In this document: one piece after another, positions 50,663 through 59,970 of the stretch | Layout: every line of letters begins with the position of its first letter | Numbering within the stretch: position 1 is the stretch's first letter | Source: Piscinibacter sp. | GTDB taxonomy: Bacteria > Pseudomonadota > Gammaproteobacteria > Burkholderiales > Burkholderiaceae_C | NCBI GenBank assembly: GCA_016706565.1 | Contig: JADJJI010000013.1 | Coordinates: 186,001-250,000 of the forward strand | Length of the DNA stretch: 64,000 nucleotides | Reading direction: 5' to 3' | The notes under the pieces: model-generated | Databases searched by the model: none | What the model was told of the DNA's origin: nothing | What the model saw: the letters and a program-made list of their open reading frames with translations, nothing else | Program-made: the position numbers and the translations under genes

Positions 50663-52507
50663 ATGGTCTGCGCGCTGCTCGACGATCGCGAAGCGACCGA
50701 CGCGAATCCCAGCAGCCGGCTCTACACCGGCTTCGTGCGCGAGCACCGCTGCGCCGACCCCGACACGCTTCACACCACCTGGGCCGCGGTCGAATCCGAC
50801 CAGGGTGCCGGCCTGCACGCGCTGCTGCTGGCCGACTACGAGTGGGGCGCGCGGCTGCTGAAAGCCGGCCACGAACGGCTCGCTCCAGCCGACCAGGGCG
50901 CGCTGCGCGTGCTGATGTTCGAGCGCTGCGAGCGACTCTCGCACGCGCAGGCGGGCCGCTGGCTCGCCGAGCAGCCCGAGGCCGAAGGCCCTGCCGGCAC
51001 GATGCATCTGCAAGCCAGCGTCGACCGCACCGAGTTCAGCGCGGCGATCGCGCGCATCCACGAGGCCATTGCCGCCGGCGAGACCTACCAGGTCAACTAC
51101 ACCTACCGCCTGCATGGCCGGATGTTCGGCTCGCCGCTGGCGCTGTACCGGCTGCTGCGCGAGCGGCAGCCCGTGGCCTACGGGGCCTACATCGCGCTTC
51201 CCGATGGCGATGAGACCACGCACATTCTGTCGTGCTCGCCCGAGCTGTTCGTGCGCGGCGAAGCCGGGCTGGTGACCGCGAAGCCCATGAAGGGCACCGC
51301 CTCCCGCATCACCGCACCCGAGGGCGACAGCGAGACGGCGCGGATGCTGTCGCTGGACATCAAGAACCGCGCCGAGAACCTGATGATCGTCGACCTGCTG
51401 CGCAACGACCTCGGCCGCATCGCGCAGATCGGCTCGGTGAAGGTGCCGGAGCTGTTCGCGGTCGAGCCCTATTCGACGGTGTTCCAGATGACCTCGACGG
51501 TGCAGGCGCGGCTGCGCCCGGAGATCGGCTTCGCCGAACTGCTGCGCGCGGTGTTCCCCTGCGGCTCGATCACCGGCGCGCCCAAGCACCACACGATGCA
51601 GCTGATCGCCGGCCTGGAGAGCACGCCGCGCGGCCTGTACTGCGGCGCGATCGGCTGGCTCGACGCGCGGCGCGACGGCCAGCGCTGCGGCGACTTCTGC
51701 CTGTCGGTGGCGATCCGCACGATCACGCTCGGTGCGGCACGGGAGGATGGCCTGCGGCCGCTGCGCCTGGGCGTCGGCGCGGGCATCGTGCAGGACAGCC
51801 GCGCCGACGACGAATTCGACGAGTGCCGACTGAAGGCGCGTTTCCTCACCGGGCTCTCGCCGGGCTTCGAGCTGTTCGAGACCGTGCTCTGCACGGCCGC
51901 GGGGGAGCTGCCGTGGCTGCAGAGGCACCTCGATCGCCTGTCGCGCAGCGCGGCCGCGCTCGGCTTCGAGTTCGACCCGGCCGCTGCGCGCACGCTGCTG
52001 TGCGCCGCCGCTGCCGAGCGCAGCGAATCGCCGCGCCGGCTGCGCCTGGCGCTCGCGCACGACGGCCGCCTCACGCTCGCGCAGGCTGTGCTCGCTGCTG
52101 TGCCGGCGGGTGAGGTGACGCTGCGAATCGCCGAGCCACGCTTGCCGGATGCGAACCCGCTCGCTGCCCACAAGACCACGCTGCGCTCGCTGTACGACGC
52201 CGGCGTGCGCGAGGCCGAGCGCGAAGGAGCCTTCGACAGCCTCTTCTTCAGCGAGAGCGGCTGGCTCGTCGAAGGCGGGCGCAGCTCGGTCTTCGTGAAG
52301 CTGCAAGGCCGCTGGTTCACGCCGCCGCTGGCCGACGGCGCGCTGCCCGGCGTGATGCGCGCGGTGCTGCTGGAGGACGAGGCCTTCGGTGCCCGCGAGC
52401 GCCGGCTGACGCGAGCCGATCTCGACCGGGCCGAAGCCGTGGTGGCCTGCAATGCGCTGCGCGGGGCCTTGCCGGCGCGCGTGCTGCGCACGGACACCGT
52501 GTCATGA
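50663..52507 (+). CDS. pabB: Aminodeoxychorismate synthase component I fused to aminodeoxychorismate lyase (PabB-PabC)
   Basis: 614 residues from ATG at 50663 (a TTG at 50651 would add four). Residues about 85-390 are chorismate-binding: IAAGETYQVNYTYRL, SPELFVRGEAGLVTAKPMKGTASR, RAENLMIVDLLRNDLGRI, FPCGSITGAPKHHTMQLI and GAGIVQDSRADDEFDECRLKA. The last 200 residues are a class IV aminotransferase (PLP) domain ending in RADLDRAEAVVACNALRG. The product would be 4-aminobenzoate, needed for folate and, through MptG, for H4MPT. The gene sits directly behind the fhc operon. Confidence 0.93.
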   Translation: MVCALLDDREATDANPSSRLYTGFVREHRCADPDTLHTTWAAVESDQGAGLHALLLADYEWGARLLKAGHERLAPADQGALRVLMFERCERLSHAQAGRWLAEQPEAEGPAGTMHLQASVDRTEFSAAIARIHEAIAAGETYQVNYTYRLHGRMFGSPLALYRLLRERQPVAYGAYIALPDGDETTHILSCSPELFVRGEAGLVTAKPMKGTASRITAPEGDSETARMLSLDIKNRAENLMIVDLLRNDLGRIAQIGSVKVPELFAVEPYSTVFQMTSTVQARLRPEIGFAELLRAVFPCGSITGAPKHHTMQLIAGLESTPRGLYCGAIGWLDARRDGQRCGDFCLSVAIRTITLGAAREDGLRPLRLGVGAGIVQDSRADDEFDECRLKARFLTGLSPGFELFETVLCTAAGELPWLQRHLDRLSRSAAALGFEFDPAAARTLLCAAAAERSESPRRLRLALAHDGRLTLAQAVLAAVPAGEVTLRIAEPRLPDANPLAAHKTTLRSLYDAGVREAEREGAFDSLFFSESGWLVEGGRSSVFVKLQGRWFTPPLADGALPGVMRAVLLEDEAFGARERRLTRADLDRAEAVVACNALRGALPARVLRTDTVS

Positions 52508-53163
52508 GGCTGGCGCTGTTCGATCTCGACCACACGCTGATTCCTTTCGACAGCGGCATGGCCTGGACGCAGCACCTGGTGCGCCAGGGTGCACTAGAGC
52601 CGGCCGCGGAACAGCGCTACCTGGACTTCTGCCACCAGTACGTGGCAGGCACATTGGACATCCATGCCATGCACCGCGCCAACATGGCGCCGCTGGCGGC
52701 CTTCAGCGCCCGGCAACTCCAGGCCTGGCGCGACACCTTCGCGCTGGCGATGCAGGCGCAACTGCCGCCGGGCATGCGTGCTCTGGTCGAGCGGCACCGC
52801 GCCCAGGGCGACGTCTGCGCGATCGTCACCGCCACCTCGCGCTGGGTGGCCGAACCCTTTGCCCAGGGCTTCGGCATCGAGCACCTGGTGGCCACCGAGG
52901 CGGTGATGTCGTACGGCCGCCCCGGCCCCGAGATCGACGGGCTGCCGTGCTTCCGCGAGCACAAGGTCACGAAGGTCGATGCCTGGCTGGCGGCTCTCGG
53001 CGCGCCGCCGCTGGCCGCAGCCCAGGCCTCGTGGTTCTATTCGGACTCCGCCAGCGACCTGCCGCTGCTGCAGGCGGTGCGCCACCCGGTGGCCGTGCGC
53101 CCCGACGCCCGATTGCGTGCACATGCCCTGTCCGCCGGTTGGCCGGTGCTCGACACGGTCTGA
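52504..53163 (+). CDS. HAD-IB family phosphatase
   Basis: 219 residues with the HAD motifs I (LFDLDHTLIPFDSG), II (VTATSRWVAEP) and III/IV (HKVTKVDAWL, FYSDSASDLPLL). This is the SerB/HAD-IB type with a four-helix cap (about 20-90). It overlaps pabBC by 4 bp, so it is coupled to 4-aminobenzoate synthesis. A phosphatase step in pterin or aminobenzoate metabolism would fit, but the substrate is unknown. Confidence 0.87.
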   Translation: MRLALFDLDHTLIPFDSGMAWTQHLVRQGALEPAAEQRYLDFCHQYVAGTLDIHAMHRANMAPLAAFSARQLQAWRDTFALAMQAQLPPGMRALVERHRAQGDVCAIVTATSRWVAEPFAQGFGIEHLVATEAVMSYGRPGPEIDGLPCFREHKVTKVDAWLAALGAPPLAAAQASWFYSDSASDLPLLQAVRHPVAVRPDARLRAHALSAGWPVLDTV

Positions 53164-53169
53164 AAGCAC

Positions 53170-53197
53170 TCAAGTAGCGCGTCATTTCTGCCGATAG
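53170..53197 (+). promoter_or_regulatory. Candidate sigma-28 (FliA) promoter of the chemoreceptor gene
   Basis: TCAAGTAG (53170-53177) and GCCGATAG (53190-53197) resemble the flagellar class III promoter TAAAG ... GCCGATAA. The spacer is one base longer than the E. coli consensus. It is 82 bp before the chemoreceptor start, where such a promoter is expected. Confidence 0.55.
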
Positions 53198-53278
53198 CCG
53201 CGGTCAGACCCGGATCAAAGTGCCGGGATGGGGCCGATCAATCAGTCGGCCGTGGCGAACCCATGGTGGGGGACAAAC

Positions 53279-54382
53279 ATGGAATGGATACGCAATATCA
53301 GCCTGGTGCGCCGGGTGGTGATCGGTTTCTCGCTGATGGCCGCCTGGGTGGCATCGCTCGGCGCGGCCGCGGTGTGGGCCTTGCCCAGCGGACAGGTCGC
53401 CTGGGCGATCGGTACGGCCTCCGCGGCAGGCTGCGTGGTTGCGCTGCTGGCGGGATGGCTGATCCGTTCCAGCATCAAGGACTCGGTCGAATCCACCGTC
53501 CAAGCGGTCGTCCGCATTGCCGGCGGTGACCTCGAGACCAAGATCGAATCACCGGGCAAGGACGAGATCTCCTGGCTGCGCGCCGAACTGAATGGCATGC
53601 GCAAGAAGCTGCGCAACATGGTGCTGGAAGTGCGCGAAACGGCCGAAGGCGTGAATACCGCATCGGCCGAGATCGCCTCGGGCAACACCGACTTGTCCTC
53701 GCGCACCGAGAGCCAGGCCAGCGCCTTGCAGCAGACTGCCAGCTCGATGCAGCAGCTCGCCGGCTCGGTGCGCAGCAATGCCGAGAACACGCACAAGGCA
53801 CGCGAGGAAGTCGCGCAGTCCAGCTCGGTGGCGGCGCGCGGCGCGCAGACCATGCAGGACGTGGTCTCGCGCATGGGCGAGATCCATTCGAGCGCCACGC
53901 GCATCGGCGAGATCGTCGGCGTGATCGACGGCATCGCCTTCCAGACCAACATCCTCGCGCTGAACGCTGCCGTCGAGGCGGCGCGTGCCGGCGAGCACGG
54001 CCGCGGCTTCGCGGTGGTGGCCTCCGAGGTGCGCGCGCTGGCGCAGCGCAGCTCCACCGCGGCGCGCGAGATCAAGACGCTGATCGGCGACTCCACGGCC
54101 AAGGTCGACGCCGGATCCAAGCTGGTCGACGATGCGGGCCACACGATGCAGGAGATCCTCGACAGCGTGAAGCGCGTGTCGACGCTGATCGGCGAGATTG
54201 CCGAAGCCGGCGAGTCGCAGAGCAGCGGCATCGCCGAGATGAACCAGGCCGTGGCCCAGATCGACACGATGACGCAGCAGAACGCGGCGCTCGTCGAGGA
54301 GCTCGCTGCCGCGGCGCAGTCGCTGCAGGGTCAGTCCGGGCGCCTCAGCAGCTCGATGGGTTCATTCCGCGTCACTGCCTGA
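53279..54382 (+). CDS. Methyl-accepting chemotaxis protein without a periplasmic ligand domain
   Basis: 367 residues from ATG at 53279 with GGGGGA upstream. Two transmembrane helices at about 11-31 and 38-60 are almost adjacent, so there is no periplasmic domain. A HAMP-like segment and methylation helices follow. The signalling hairpin is IDGIAFQTNILALNAAVEAARAGEHGRGFAVVASEVRALAQRSS, the most conserved MCP stretch. It may sense an internal signal such as redox or energy state. The 3' end overlaps the convergent peptidase gene by 21 bp. Confidence 0.93.
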   Translation: MEWIRNISLVRRVVIGFSLMAAWVASLGAAAVWALPSGQVAWAIGTASAAGCVVALLAGWLIRSSIKDSVESTVQAVVRIAGGDLETKIESPGKDEISWLRAELNGMRKKLRNMVLEVRETAEGVNTASAEIASGNTDLSSRTESQASALQQTASSMQQLAGSVRSNAENTHKAREEVAQSSSVAARGAQTMQDVVSRMGEIHSSATRIGEIVGVIDGIAFQTNILALNAAVEAARAGEHGRGFAVVASEVRALAQRSSTAAREIKTLIGDSTAKVDAGSKLVDDAGHTMQEILDSVKRVSTLIGEIAEAGESQSSGIAEMNQAVAQIDTMTQQNAALVEELAAAAQSLQGQSGRLSSSMGSFRVTA

Positions 54383-55009
54383 ACCCGCGCTGCCCTGCGC
54401 GGCGCGCAGCGAGGCCAAACGCTTGCGCGTGCCCGGGTGGGTGGCCGTGTCGCGCTGCACGCCGGTCTGCGTGAAGATCGCGAACGCGTCCTGCGGCGGC
54501 CGGCCCAGCGTGCGCAGCACCTGCGCTGCATAGGCATCGGCCTCGAACTCCTGGCGGTGCGACAGGCCCGAGGCCTCGCGGCCGAGCAAGCCGGCCACCG
54601 GGTCGGTGGTCTGCGGCGTCACCTCACCGGGCACCCAGCGCCGGTACACCTGGCCCATCTGCAGCCAGTGTCGGCTCGCCACGTGGCCCAGCTCATGCGC
54701 CAGCACGAAAAGGCGTGCGCCCTCGGGCAGGTCGGCCAGCGATTCATTGGCGACGATGGTGTGGCCGTGCAGCGTCTCGGCGAGCGTCTCGCCGCGGATC
54801 ACCCGCAGGTCGACCTGCAGATCGGCGGGCAGGGCCTGCCGCAAGTGCTCGAAACTGGCGCGCACCGCGTCGGCGCGCGGGCCGTCGGGCGCCGGCGCCA
54901 TCGCGTCCAGCCGCATCTGCTGCGAGCGACGCAAGACGTCGACGATGTCTTCGCTGCGGGCCGGGCCGGCGAGCGCAAGGCCGAGAAGTGTCAGCTGGAA
55001 CCACCGCAT
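54362..55009 (-). CDS. Exported M48-type metallopeptidase
   Basis: 215 residues from ATG at 55009, preceded by GGAGG. A signal peptide covers about residues 1-19 (WFQLTLLGLALAGPARS). The zinc motif HELGHVASRH (HExxH) lies near residue 105, and the third ligand Glu is in RQEFEADAYA. Family M48 also contains BepA/YfgC, a periplasmic quality-control protease, but this copy is short and has no TPR domain. A palindrome GGGTTAACCC lies upstream at 55084. Confidence 0.87.
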   Translation of the reverse strand: MRWFQLTLLGLALAGPARSEDIVDVLRRSQQMRLDAMAPAPDGPRADAVRASFEHLRQALPADLQVDLRVIRGETLAETLHGHTIVANESLADLPEGARLFVLAHELGHVASRHWLQMGQVYRRWVPGEVTPQTTDPVAGLLGREASGLSHRQEFEADAYAAQVLRTLGRPPQDAFAIFTQTGVQRDTATHPGTRKRLASLRAAQGSAGSGSDAE

Positions 55010-55083
55010 GTTGCACCTCCGAGGGGCAGACCCGGGTGGATCCGCCGACGCGGAGCCGAGTCGCAACAAGCGTGCCCGCTTAG

Positions 55084-55093
55084 GGGTTAACCC
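55084..55093. promoter_or_regulatory. GGGTTAACCC palindrome
   Basis: Perfect 10-bp palindrome with AT-rich flanks (TTAGGGGTTAACCCTTAA) in the 106-bp gap between the peptidase start and the response-regulator stop. It could be an operator of the peptidase gene. Confidence 0.35.
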
Positions 55094-55115
55094 TTAAATG
55101 CAGGGTGTTTGCCCC

Positions 55116-55745
55116 TCATATCTGGATCAGGCCCCATTGCAGCGCGACCAGCGTCAGCTCCGACTGGTTGCTGGCCCCTAGCTTCTGCTTCACGTGATAC
55201 AGGTGGGTGCCAACGGTGCTGGGCGAGAGTTTCAGGCTCTCGGCGATCTGCGCCACGCTCTGGCCGCGCGCGAGCTGGATGAACACGGAGAACTCGCGCT
55301 CGCTGAGCGTCTGCGCCGGGCTGGTGTCACCCTTGACCTGCGCCATCGCCAGCGAGCGTGCGGTCTGCGCGTCGACATACGCCTCGTGGCGCGACACGGC
55401 CGTGACGGCGGCGATCAGCGCGTCGGGCGCGCTGCGCTTGGTCAGGTAGCCCAGGGCGCCGGCGCGCAGCACACGCTGCGGATGTGCCGTGTCTTCGTGC
55501 GCCGACAGCGCGAGGATGCGCACCTTCGGGTCCTGCGCGACCAGCCGCCGCACGGCCTCCAGGCCGCCCATGCCGGGCATGGACAGGTCCATCACCACCA
55601 CGTCGGGCAACACGCGGGCGTACTCGGCACAGGCCTGCTCGCCGGTGTCGAGTTCGGCCACCACCTCCACCTGCGCATCGGCCAGCAGCATGCGAAAGCC
55701 CATGCGCACCAGCGCATGGTCGTCGACGAGCATCACGCGGATCAT
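55116..55745 (-). CDS. NarL/LuxR-type response regulator
   Basis: 209 residues. The receiver domain shows IRVMLVDDHALVRMGF, phosphorylation Asp54 in VVVMDLSMPGMGG, and the switch Lys in GALGYLTKRSAP. The LuxR helix-turn-helix lies at about 145-205 (LSEREFSVFIQLARGQSVAQIAESLKLSPSTVGTHLYHVKQKL). It overlaps the kinase stop by 4 bp. Similar pairs (MxaX/MoxX type) control PQQ-dependent methanol oxidation in other methylotrophs; that is an inference from position next to pqq. Confidence 0.92.
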   Translation of the reverse strand: MIRVMLVDDHALVRMGFRMLLADAQVEVVAELDTGEQACAEYARVLPDVVVMDLSMPGMGGLEAVRRLVAQDPKVRILALSAHEDTAHPQRVLRAGALGYLTKRSAPDALIAAVTAVSRHEAYVDAQTARSLAMAQVKGDTSPAQTLSEREFSVFIQLARGQSVAQIAESLKLSPSTVGTHLYHVKQKLGASNQSELTLVALQWGLIQI

Positions 55746-57097
55746 TCGCTCTCCGGGTTCAGGGGCAGGTGCACCGCGAGCTGTGCACCATGCGGTTCGA
55801 CAGGGGCGAGTGCGAGCGTGCCGTGCAGGCTCTCGACGCGTTCGGTGAGCCAGCGCAGGCCGTAGTGGCCGCTGCGCGGCAGGCCCTGAGCCGGCAGGCC
55901 GACACCGTCGTCGCTCAGCGTCAGGCGCACCGCATCGGCGCTGCCGGCGACCTCGAGAACGATGCGGGCGGCCTGCCCGTGGCGCAGCGCGTTGGTGATG
56001 CCTTCCTGTGCGGCACGGTACAGCGTCAGCGCCGCTTCGGCCGGCACGCGGGCCGTGCCCAGGTCCACGTGCATCTCGAGCGTCAGCCCGGCGTGGCTGC
56101 GCCGCGTGCGCTCGAGCAGGTCGCCCAGCGCATCGGCCAGGCCGAAGTTGTCGAGCACCAGTGGCGTGAGCCGCGGGATGATGCCGTGCATCGCGTCGTA
56201 CAGGCGCGAGGACTCGTCGGCGATGACGCGCGCGGCCTGTGCCGCCTGCGGATCGGTGGGCTCCGTGCGCTGCGCGATCGACAGCGCCATGCTGCGCATC
56301 GCGGTGACCGACTGGCCGAGCTCGTCGTGCAGTTCGCGCGCGATCATGCGGCGCTCCTGCTCGATGTGGTGGTCGATCCAGCGTGTCAGCTCGCGGCTGT
56401 CGGACAGCTGCAGTTCGGCGCGCACCGCACGCCGCTCGGTCTCGATGTGGCCTTGCAGCTCGCCGACCATGCGGTTGAAGGCCGCGCCGATGGCGCCGGC
56501 CTCGCGGCCAGGCAAGGGCGGCAGGGCGACGTCGAAGCGGCCGCCCTGCAGTTCGTTCAGGGCACCGACGATCTGCCCGAAGGGCCGCACCGTGCGGCCG
56601 ACCAGCCAGAACACCAGCAGGTTGACGGCCACCAGCAGGGCCGCCGCGCCGCCGGCCAGCAGCAGCACGTAGTCCCAGGCGTCGACCGCCGCGCGCGAGG
56701 CATTGGCGCGCACCTCCAGTTTGCCATCGGGGAAGGCGATCGCCTGTACGGACAGCGGCGGCGAGATCAGCGCCTCGAACCAGGCCGGCGCATCGCGGCC
56801 CGCCTTGTAGGGCGAGGGCGGTGAGCGGTACAGCTCGTTGCCCTGTGCGTCGTACAGGGTCACGTCGTTGGAGCGGATGCGGCCGATGCCCTGCAGGAAA
56901 CTGAGCATCGCCGGCGTGCCCTGCGCCGCATAGCGCCACGCCGTGCGGTCGAGCAACTGGCTGGCCACGCGGTTGGCGGCGACCACCTCTTCATGCACCG
57001 AGTCGCGCATGCTGCGCAGCTGCAGCGCCAGCACGCCGGCCATGAACAGCACGGTCAGCGCGCCGACGATGAGATTGATCTTCAGGCGCAGCGTCAT
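55742..57097 (-). CDS. Sensor histidine kinase, NarX/DegS-type (HisKA_3)
   Basis: 451 residues from ATG at 57097. Transmembrane helices lie at about 10-30 and 150-173, enclosing a periplasmic sensor of about 120 residues. A HAMP domain follows, then the HisKA_3 helix MIARELHDELGQSVTAMRSM with the phospho-accepting His (about 257), and the ATPase with AAQEGITNALRHGQA, LSDDGVGLPA and GHYGLRWLTERVESL. The ATG overlaps the iminopeptidase stop by 4 bp. The signal is unknown; the gene pair sits next to pqq. Confidence 0.92.
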   Translation of the reverse strand: MTLRLKINLIVGALTVLFMAGVLALQLRSMRDSVHEEVVAANRVASQLLDRTAWRYAAQGTPAMLSFLQGIGRIRSNDVTLYDAQGNELYRSPPSPYKAGRDAPAWFEALISPPLSVQAIAFPDGKLEVRANASRAAVDAWDYVLLLAGGAAALLVAVNLLVFWLVGRTVRPFGQIVGALNELQGGRFDVALPPLPGREAGAIGAAFNRMVGELQGHIETERRAVRAELQLSDSRELTRWIDHHIEQERRMIARELHDELGQSVTAMRSMALSIAQRTEPTDPQAAQAARVIADESSRLYDAMHGIIPRLTPLVLDNFGLADALGDLLERTRRSHAGLTLEMHVDLGTARVPAEAALTLYRAAQEGITNALRHGQAARIVLEVAGSADAVRLTLSDDGVGLPAQGLPRSGHYGLRWLTERVESLHGTLALAPVEPHGAQLAVHLPLNPESE

Positions 57098-57993
57098 GCG
57101 CTCGCCCCGAAGTTGCCATGCGCCGCGTAGTGATCCAGCGCTGCGACGGTGGCGCCCACCAGGGCCGGGTGGGACGGGTCGTGCCCGCCTTCGTCGACCC
57201 ACTGCAGCGTGGCATGCGGCAGGCGCTGGTGCAGGGCGAACGCGCCGTCGGCAGGGCAGATGCGGTCGTCGCGGGCGTGGATGAGCCGGGTCGGCACGCG
57301 CGGCAGGGCCTCGCAGCGCTCCAGCAGGGTCGGCGCCTGCAGCCAGCAGCCATGGCGCAGATAGTGCGCCTGCACGCGCAGGCGGTCGATCTGGAAGGCC
57401 AGTGCCTCGCCCTTCGGCGGCGCAGAGGTGCCCGCGGTGCCGGCCAGCGCCTGCTCACGAAGCCACCAGCTCAGCGCCGCTGCTTCGCGCATGGCCATGT
57501 CGTTCGAGGAGAGCGCCTCGGCCAGCGCGTCCAGCGAGAGTTCGCCGAAGAAGCCGGCAATGTCCTGCGGCCGCGCGAGAAAGCTGGCGCGCAGCAGCAG
57601 CGCATCGATCGCCTCGGGCTCTGCCGCCGCGTGGGCCACGGCGAGCGTCGCCCCCCAGGAGCCGCCGCTGACCAGCCAACGCCGGATGCCCAGGGTTTCG
57701 CGCACACGCCGCAGGTCGGCAAGCAGATCGTCGGTGCTGTTGTGTTCGATGCCGCCCCGCGGGAGGCTGCCGCCGGCACCACGCTGGTCGGGGCAGACGA
57801 TGCGGTAGCGCGCCGGGTCGAAGACGCGGCGCAGCAGCGGCGAGCAGCCCGAGCCCGGCCCGCCGTGCAGCACCGCGGCCGGTATGCCGTCGGCCGCGCC
57901 GAACTCCTGCACCTGCAGTACATGCCCGCCGGGCACGGGCAGGGCATGGCTGCGCAGCAGGGGCGGGTCGGGGTACAAGGGCGGCAGCGGCAC
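57094..57993 (-). CDS. pip: Proline iminopeptidase-like alpha/beta hydrolase
   Basis: 299 residues from GTG at 57993 (VPLPPLYPDP); GTG at 58038 would add 15 residues. Features: AVLHGGPGSGCSPLLRRVFDPARYRIVCPDQRGAGGS, the nucleophile elbow SGGSWGATLAVAHA with Ser, DDRICPADGA with the acid, and the His in EGGHDPSHPAL. It removes N-terminal proline from peptides. In methylotrophs a peptidase is needed to process PqqA, but that role belongs to other families, so this is only a neighbour. Confidence 0.87.
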   Translation of the reverse strand: MPLPPLYPDPPLLRSHALPVPGGHVLQVQEFGAADGIPAAVLHGGPGSGCSPLLRRVFDPARYRIVCPDQRGAGGSLPRGGIEHNSTDDLLADLRRVRETLGIRRWLVSGGSWGATLAVAHAAAEPEAIDALLLRASFLARPQDIAGFFGELSLDALAEALSSNDMAMREAAALSWWLREQALAGTAGTSAPPKGEALAFQIDRLRVQAHYLRHGCWLQAPTLLERCEALPRVPTRLIHARDDRICPADGAFALHQRLPHATLQWVDEGGHDPSHPALVGATVAALDHYAAHGNFGASA

Positions 57994-58194
57994 CCGCCGA
58001 TGGTATCGACCCGGCGCGGCGCTCGCCGCGTCAAGCACTACGGGTCAAGCCGTAGCCTGATTCCAGATATTCATGAGGCGCGATTCATGGTCAGGGGACT
58101 GTGCGCACGAGCGGGTCGGCGCGACCATGCGTCACGGGATGACTGCATCCCCGCGGCTGCCGCCCGGTGCCGTGCCACACCCAGGAGACTTCGT

Positions 58195-58269
58195 ATGCAA
58201 TGGCAAACCCCGACCGCGACCGACTTCCGCTTCGGTTTCGAAATCACGATGTACGTCGCCGCCCGCTGA
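58195..58269 (+). CDS. pqqA: PqqA, the peptide precursor of PQQ
   Basis: A 24-residue gene: MQWQTPTATDFRFGFEITMY then VAAR. The Glu and Tyr in FEITMY, three residues apart, are the two residues that PqqE cross-links and which become PQQ. CCAGGAGACTTCGT upstream holds AGGAG at good spacing. It is the first gene of pqqABCDE and is followed by an attenuator-like hairpin. Confidence 0.97.
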   Translation: MQWQTPTATDFRFGFEITMYVAAR

Positions 58270-58283
58270 GCGACTGATTCGGA

Positions 58284-58321
58284 GCCGCCGCGCTGGACCG
58301 CAGGCGGCGGCTTTCTCTTTT
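58284..58321 (+). terminator. Attenuator-like terminator between pqqA and pqqB
   Basis: Stem GCCGCCGC (58284-58291) pairs with GCGGCGGC (58304-58311), followed by TTTCTCTTTT. Partial termination here would give more pqqA message than pqqBCDE message, as described for other pqq operons. It lies 10 bp before pqqB. Confidence 0.82.
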
Positions 58322-58331
58322 CCCCGACGCC

Positions 58332-59252
58332 ATGCGCATCACCATTCTCGGTTCGGCCGCCGGCGGCGGGTTCCCGCAGTGGAACTGCAACTGCCGCAAC
58401 TGCGCCGGCCAGCGCGACGGCAGCCTGCGCGCCAAGGCACGCACCCAGTCGTCGATCTTCGTCAGCGGCAGCGCGAGCACCGACGGCGTGCTCTTCAACG
58501 CCTCGCCCGACATCCTCGAGCAGATCCGCTCGCATCCGGCGCTGCAGCCCGGGCGTACCGTGCGCGACACCGCCATCGCCGGCGTCGTGCTGATGGACGG
58601 GCAGATCGATCACGCCACGGGCCTGTTCATGCTGCGCGAACGCGGCCGCCCGCTGCCGCTGTGGTGCACCGACCCGGTCCAGGAAGACCTGACGACCGGC
58701 AACCCCGTGTTGAACGTGCTCGGCCATTACTGCGGCGTGGAGCGTCACCGCATCACGCTCGACGGCGCGGCCTTCGAGGTGCCCGGCGCGGCGGACCTGT
58801 CGTTCCGCGCCTTCCCGCTGTCGAGCAAGGCGGCGCCGTACTCGCCGCACCGCGAATCGCCGGTGCCCGGCGACAACATCGGCATGCTGATCAGCGACCG
58901 GCGCAGCGGGCGCAGCGCTTTCTACGCGCCCGGGCTGGGCGAGATCACGCCGGCGCTGTTCGACCTGATGTGCGGCGCCGACGCGGTGCTCGTCGACGGC
59001 ACCTTCTGGACCGACGACGAGATGATCCGCCTGGGCCTGTCGAAGAAGACCGCGCGCGACATCGGCCACCTGCCGCAAAGCGGCGCCGGCGGCATGATCG
59101 AGTGGCTGGACAAGCTGCCCGCATCAACGCGGCGGCTGCTCATCCACATCAACAACACCAACCCGATCCTCGACGAAGACTCGCCCGAACGCGCGCTGCT
59201 GAAGCAGCACCGCATCGAGCCCTGCGAGGACCGCATGACCCTCGAGCTCTGA
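58332..59252 (+). CDS. pqqB: PqqB, MBL-fold PQQ biosynthesis protein
   Basis: 306 residues, the family length. It starts [24 protein letters not shown], typical of PqqB with its CxCxxC zinc site. MBL-type features follow ([62 protein letters not shown]). PqqB hydroxylates the Glu-Tyr intermediate. It is one base before the pqqC start. Confidence 0.97.
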   Translation: MRITILGSAAGGGFPQWNCNCRNCAGQRDGSLRAKARTQSSIFVSGSASTDGVLFNASPDILEQIRSHPALQPGRTVRDTAIAGVVLMDGQIDHATGLFMLRERGRPLPLWCTDPVQEDLTTGNPVLNVLGHYCGVERHRITLDGAAFEVPGAADLSFRAFPLSSKAAPYSPHRESPVPGDNIGMLISDRRSGRSAFYAPGLGEITPALFDLMCGADAVLVDGTFWTDDEMIRLGLSKKTARDIGHLPQSGAGGMIEWLDKLPASTRRLLIHINNTNPILDEDSPERALLKQHRIEPCEDRMTLEL

Positions 59253-59253
59253 C

Positions 59254-59970
59254 ATGGCCGCAACTGCACCCGCCTGGGACCGCATCCAATTCGAAGCGAA
59301 GCTGCGCGAGCGCGGCCGCTCGTACCACATCCACCACCCGTTCAACGTCATGCTCAACACGGGCAAGGCGACGCCCGAGCAGATCCGTGGCTGGGTGGCC
59401 AACCGCTTCTACTACCAGATCGCCATTCCGGTGAAGGACGCGGCGATCATGGCCAACTGCCCGGACCGCGAAGTGCGCCGCGGCTGGGTGCAGCGCATCC
59501 TCGACCACGACGGCTTCGAGCTCGGAGGCATCAAGGACGAGGGCGGCATCGAGGCCTGGCTGCGCCTTGCGCAGGCCGTGGGCCTGACGCGCGAAGAGGT
59601 GCTCGACCAGCGCCACGTGATCCCGGCGCTGCGTTTCGCCGTCGATGCCTACGTCAACTTCGCGCGCCGCTCGCCCTGGCAGGAGGCGGTGTGCTCGTCG
59701 CTCACCGAACTGTTCGCGCCCGAGATCCACAAGCAGCGCCTGGCCACCTGGCCCGAGCACTACGGCTGGATCGACCAGGCCGGGCTGGCCTACTTCCGCA
59801 ACCGCGTCAGCCAGGCGCGGCGCGACGTGGAGCAGGGCCTGGCGATCACGCTGGACCACTTCACGACCCGGCCGCTGCAGGAGCGTGCGCTCGAGGTGCT
59901 GCAATTCAAGCTCGACATCCTGTGGGCGATGAACGACGCGATGGCGCTGAAATACGGCGTGAAGGCATGA
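59254..59970 (+). CDS. pqqC: PqqC, pyrroloquinoline-quinone synthase
   Basis: 238 residues of the all-helical PqqC family: [73 protein letters not shown], and [29 protein letters not shown]. It performs the final ring closure and eight-electron oxidation to PQQ without a cofactor. It overlaps pqqD by 4 bp. Confidence 0.97.
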   Translation: MAATAPAWDRIQFEAKLRERGRSYHIHHPFNVMLNTGKATPEQIRGWVANRFYYQIAIPVKDAAIMANCPDREVRRGWVQRILDHDGFELGGIKDEGGIEAWLRLAQAVGLTREEVLDQRHVIPALRFAVDAYVNFARRSPWQEAVCSSLTELFAPEIHKQRLATWPEHYGWIDQAGLAYFRNRVSQARRDVEQGLAITLDHFTTRPLQERALEVLQFKLDILWAMNDAMALKYGVKA

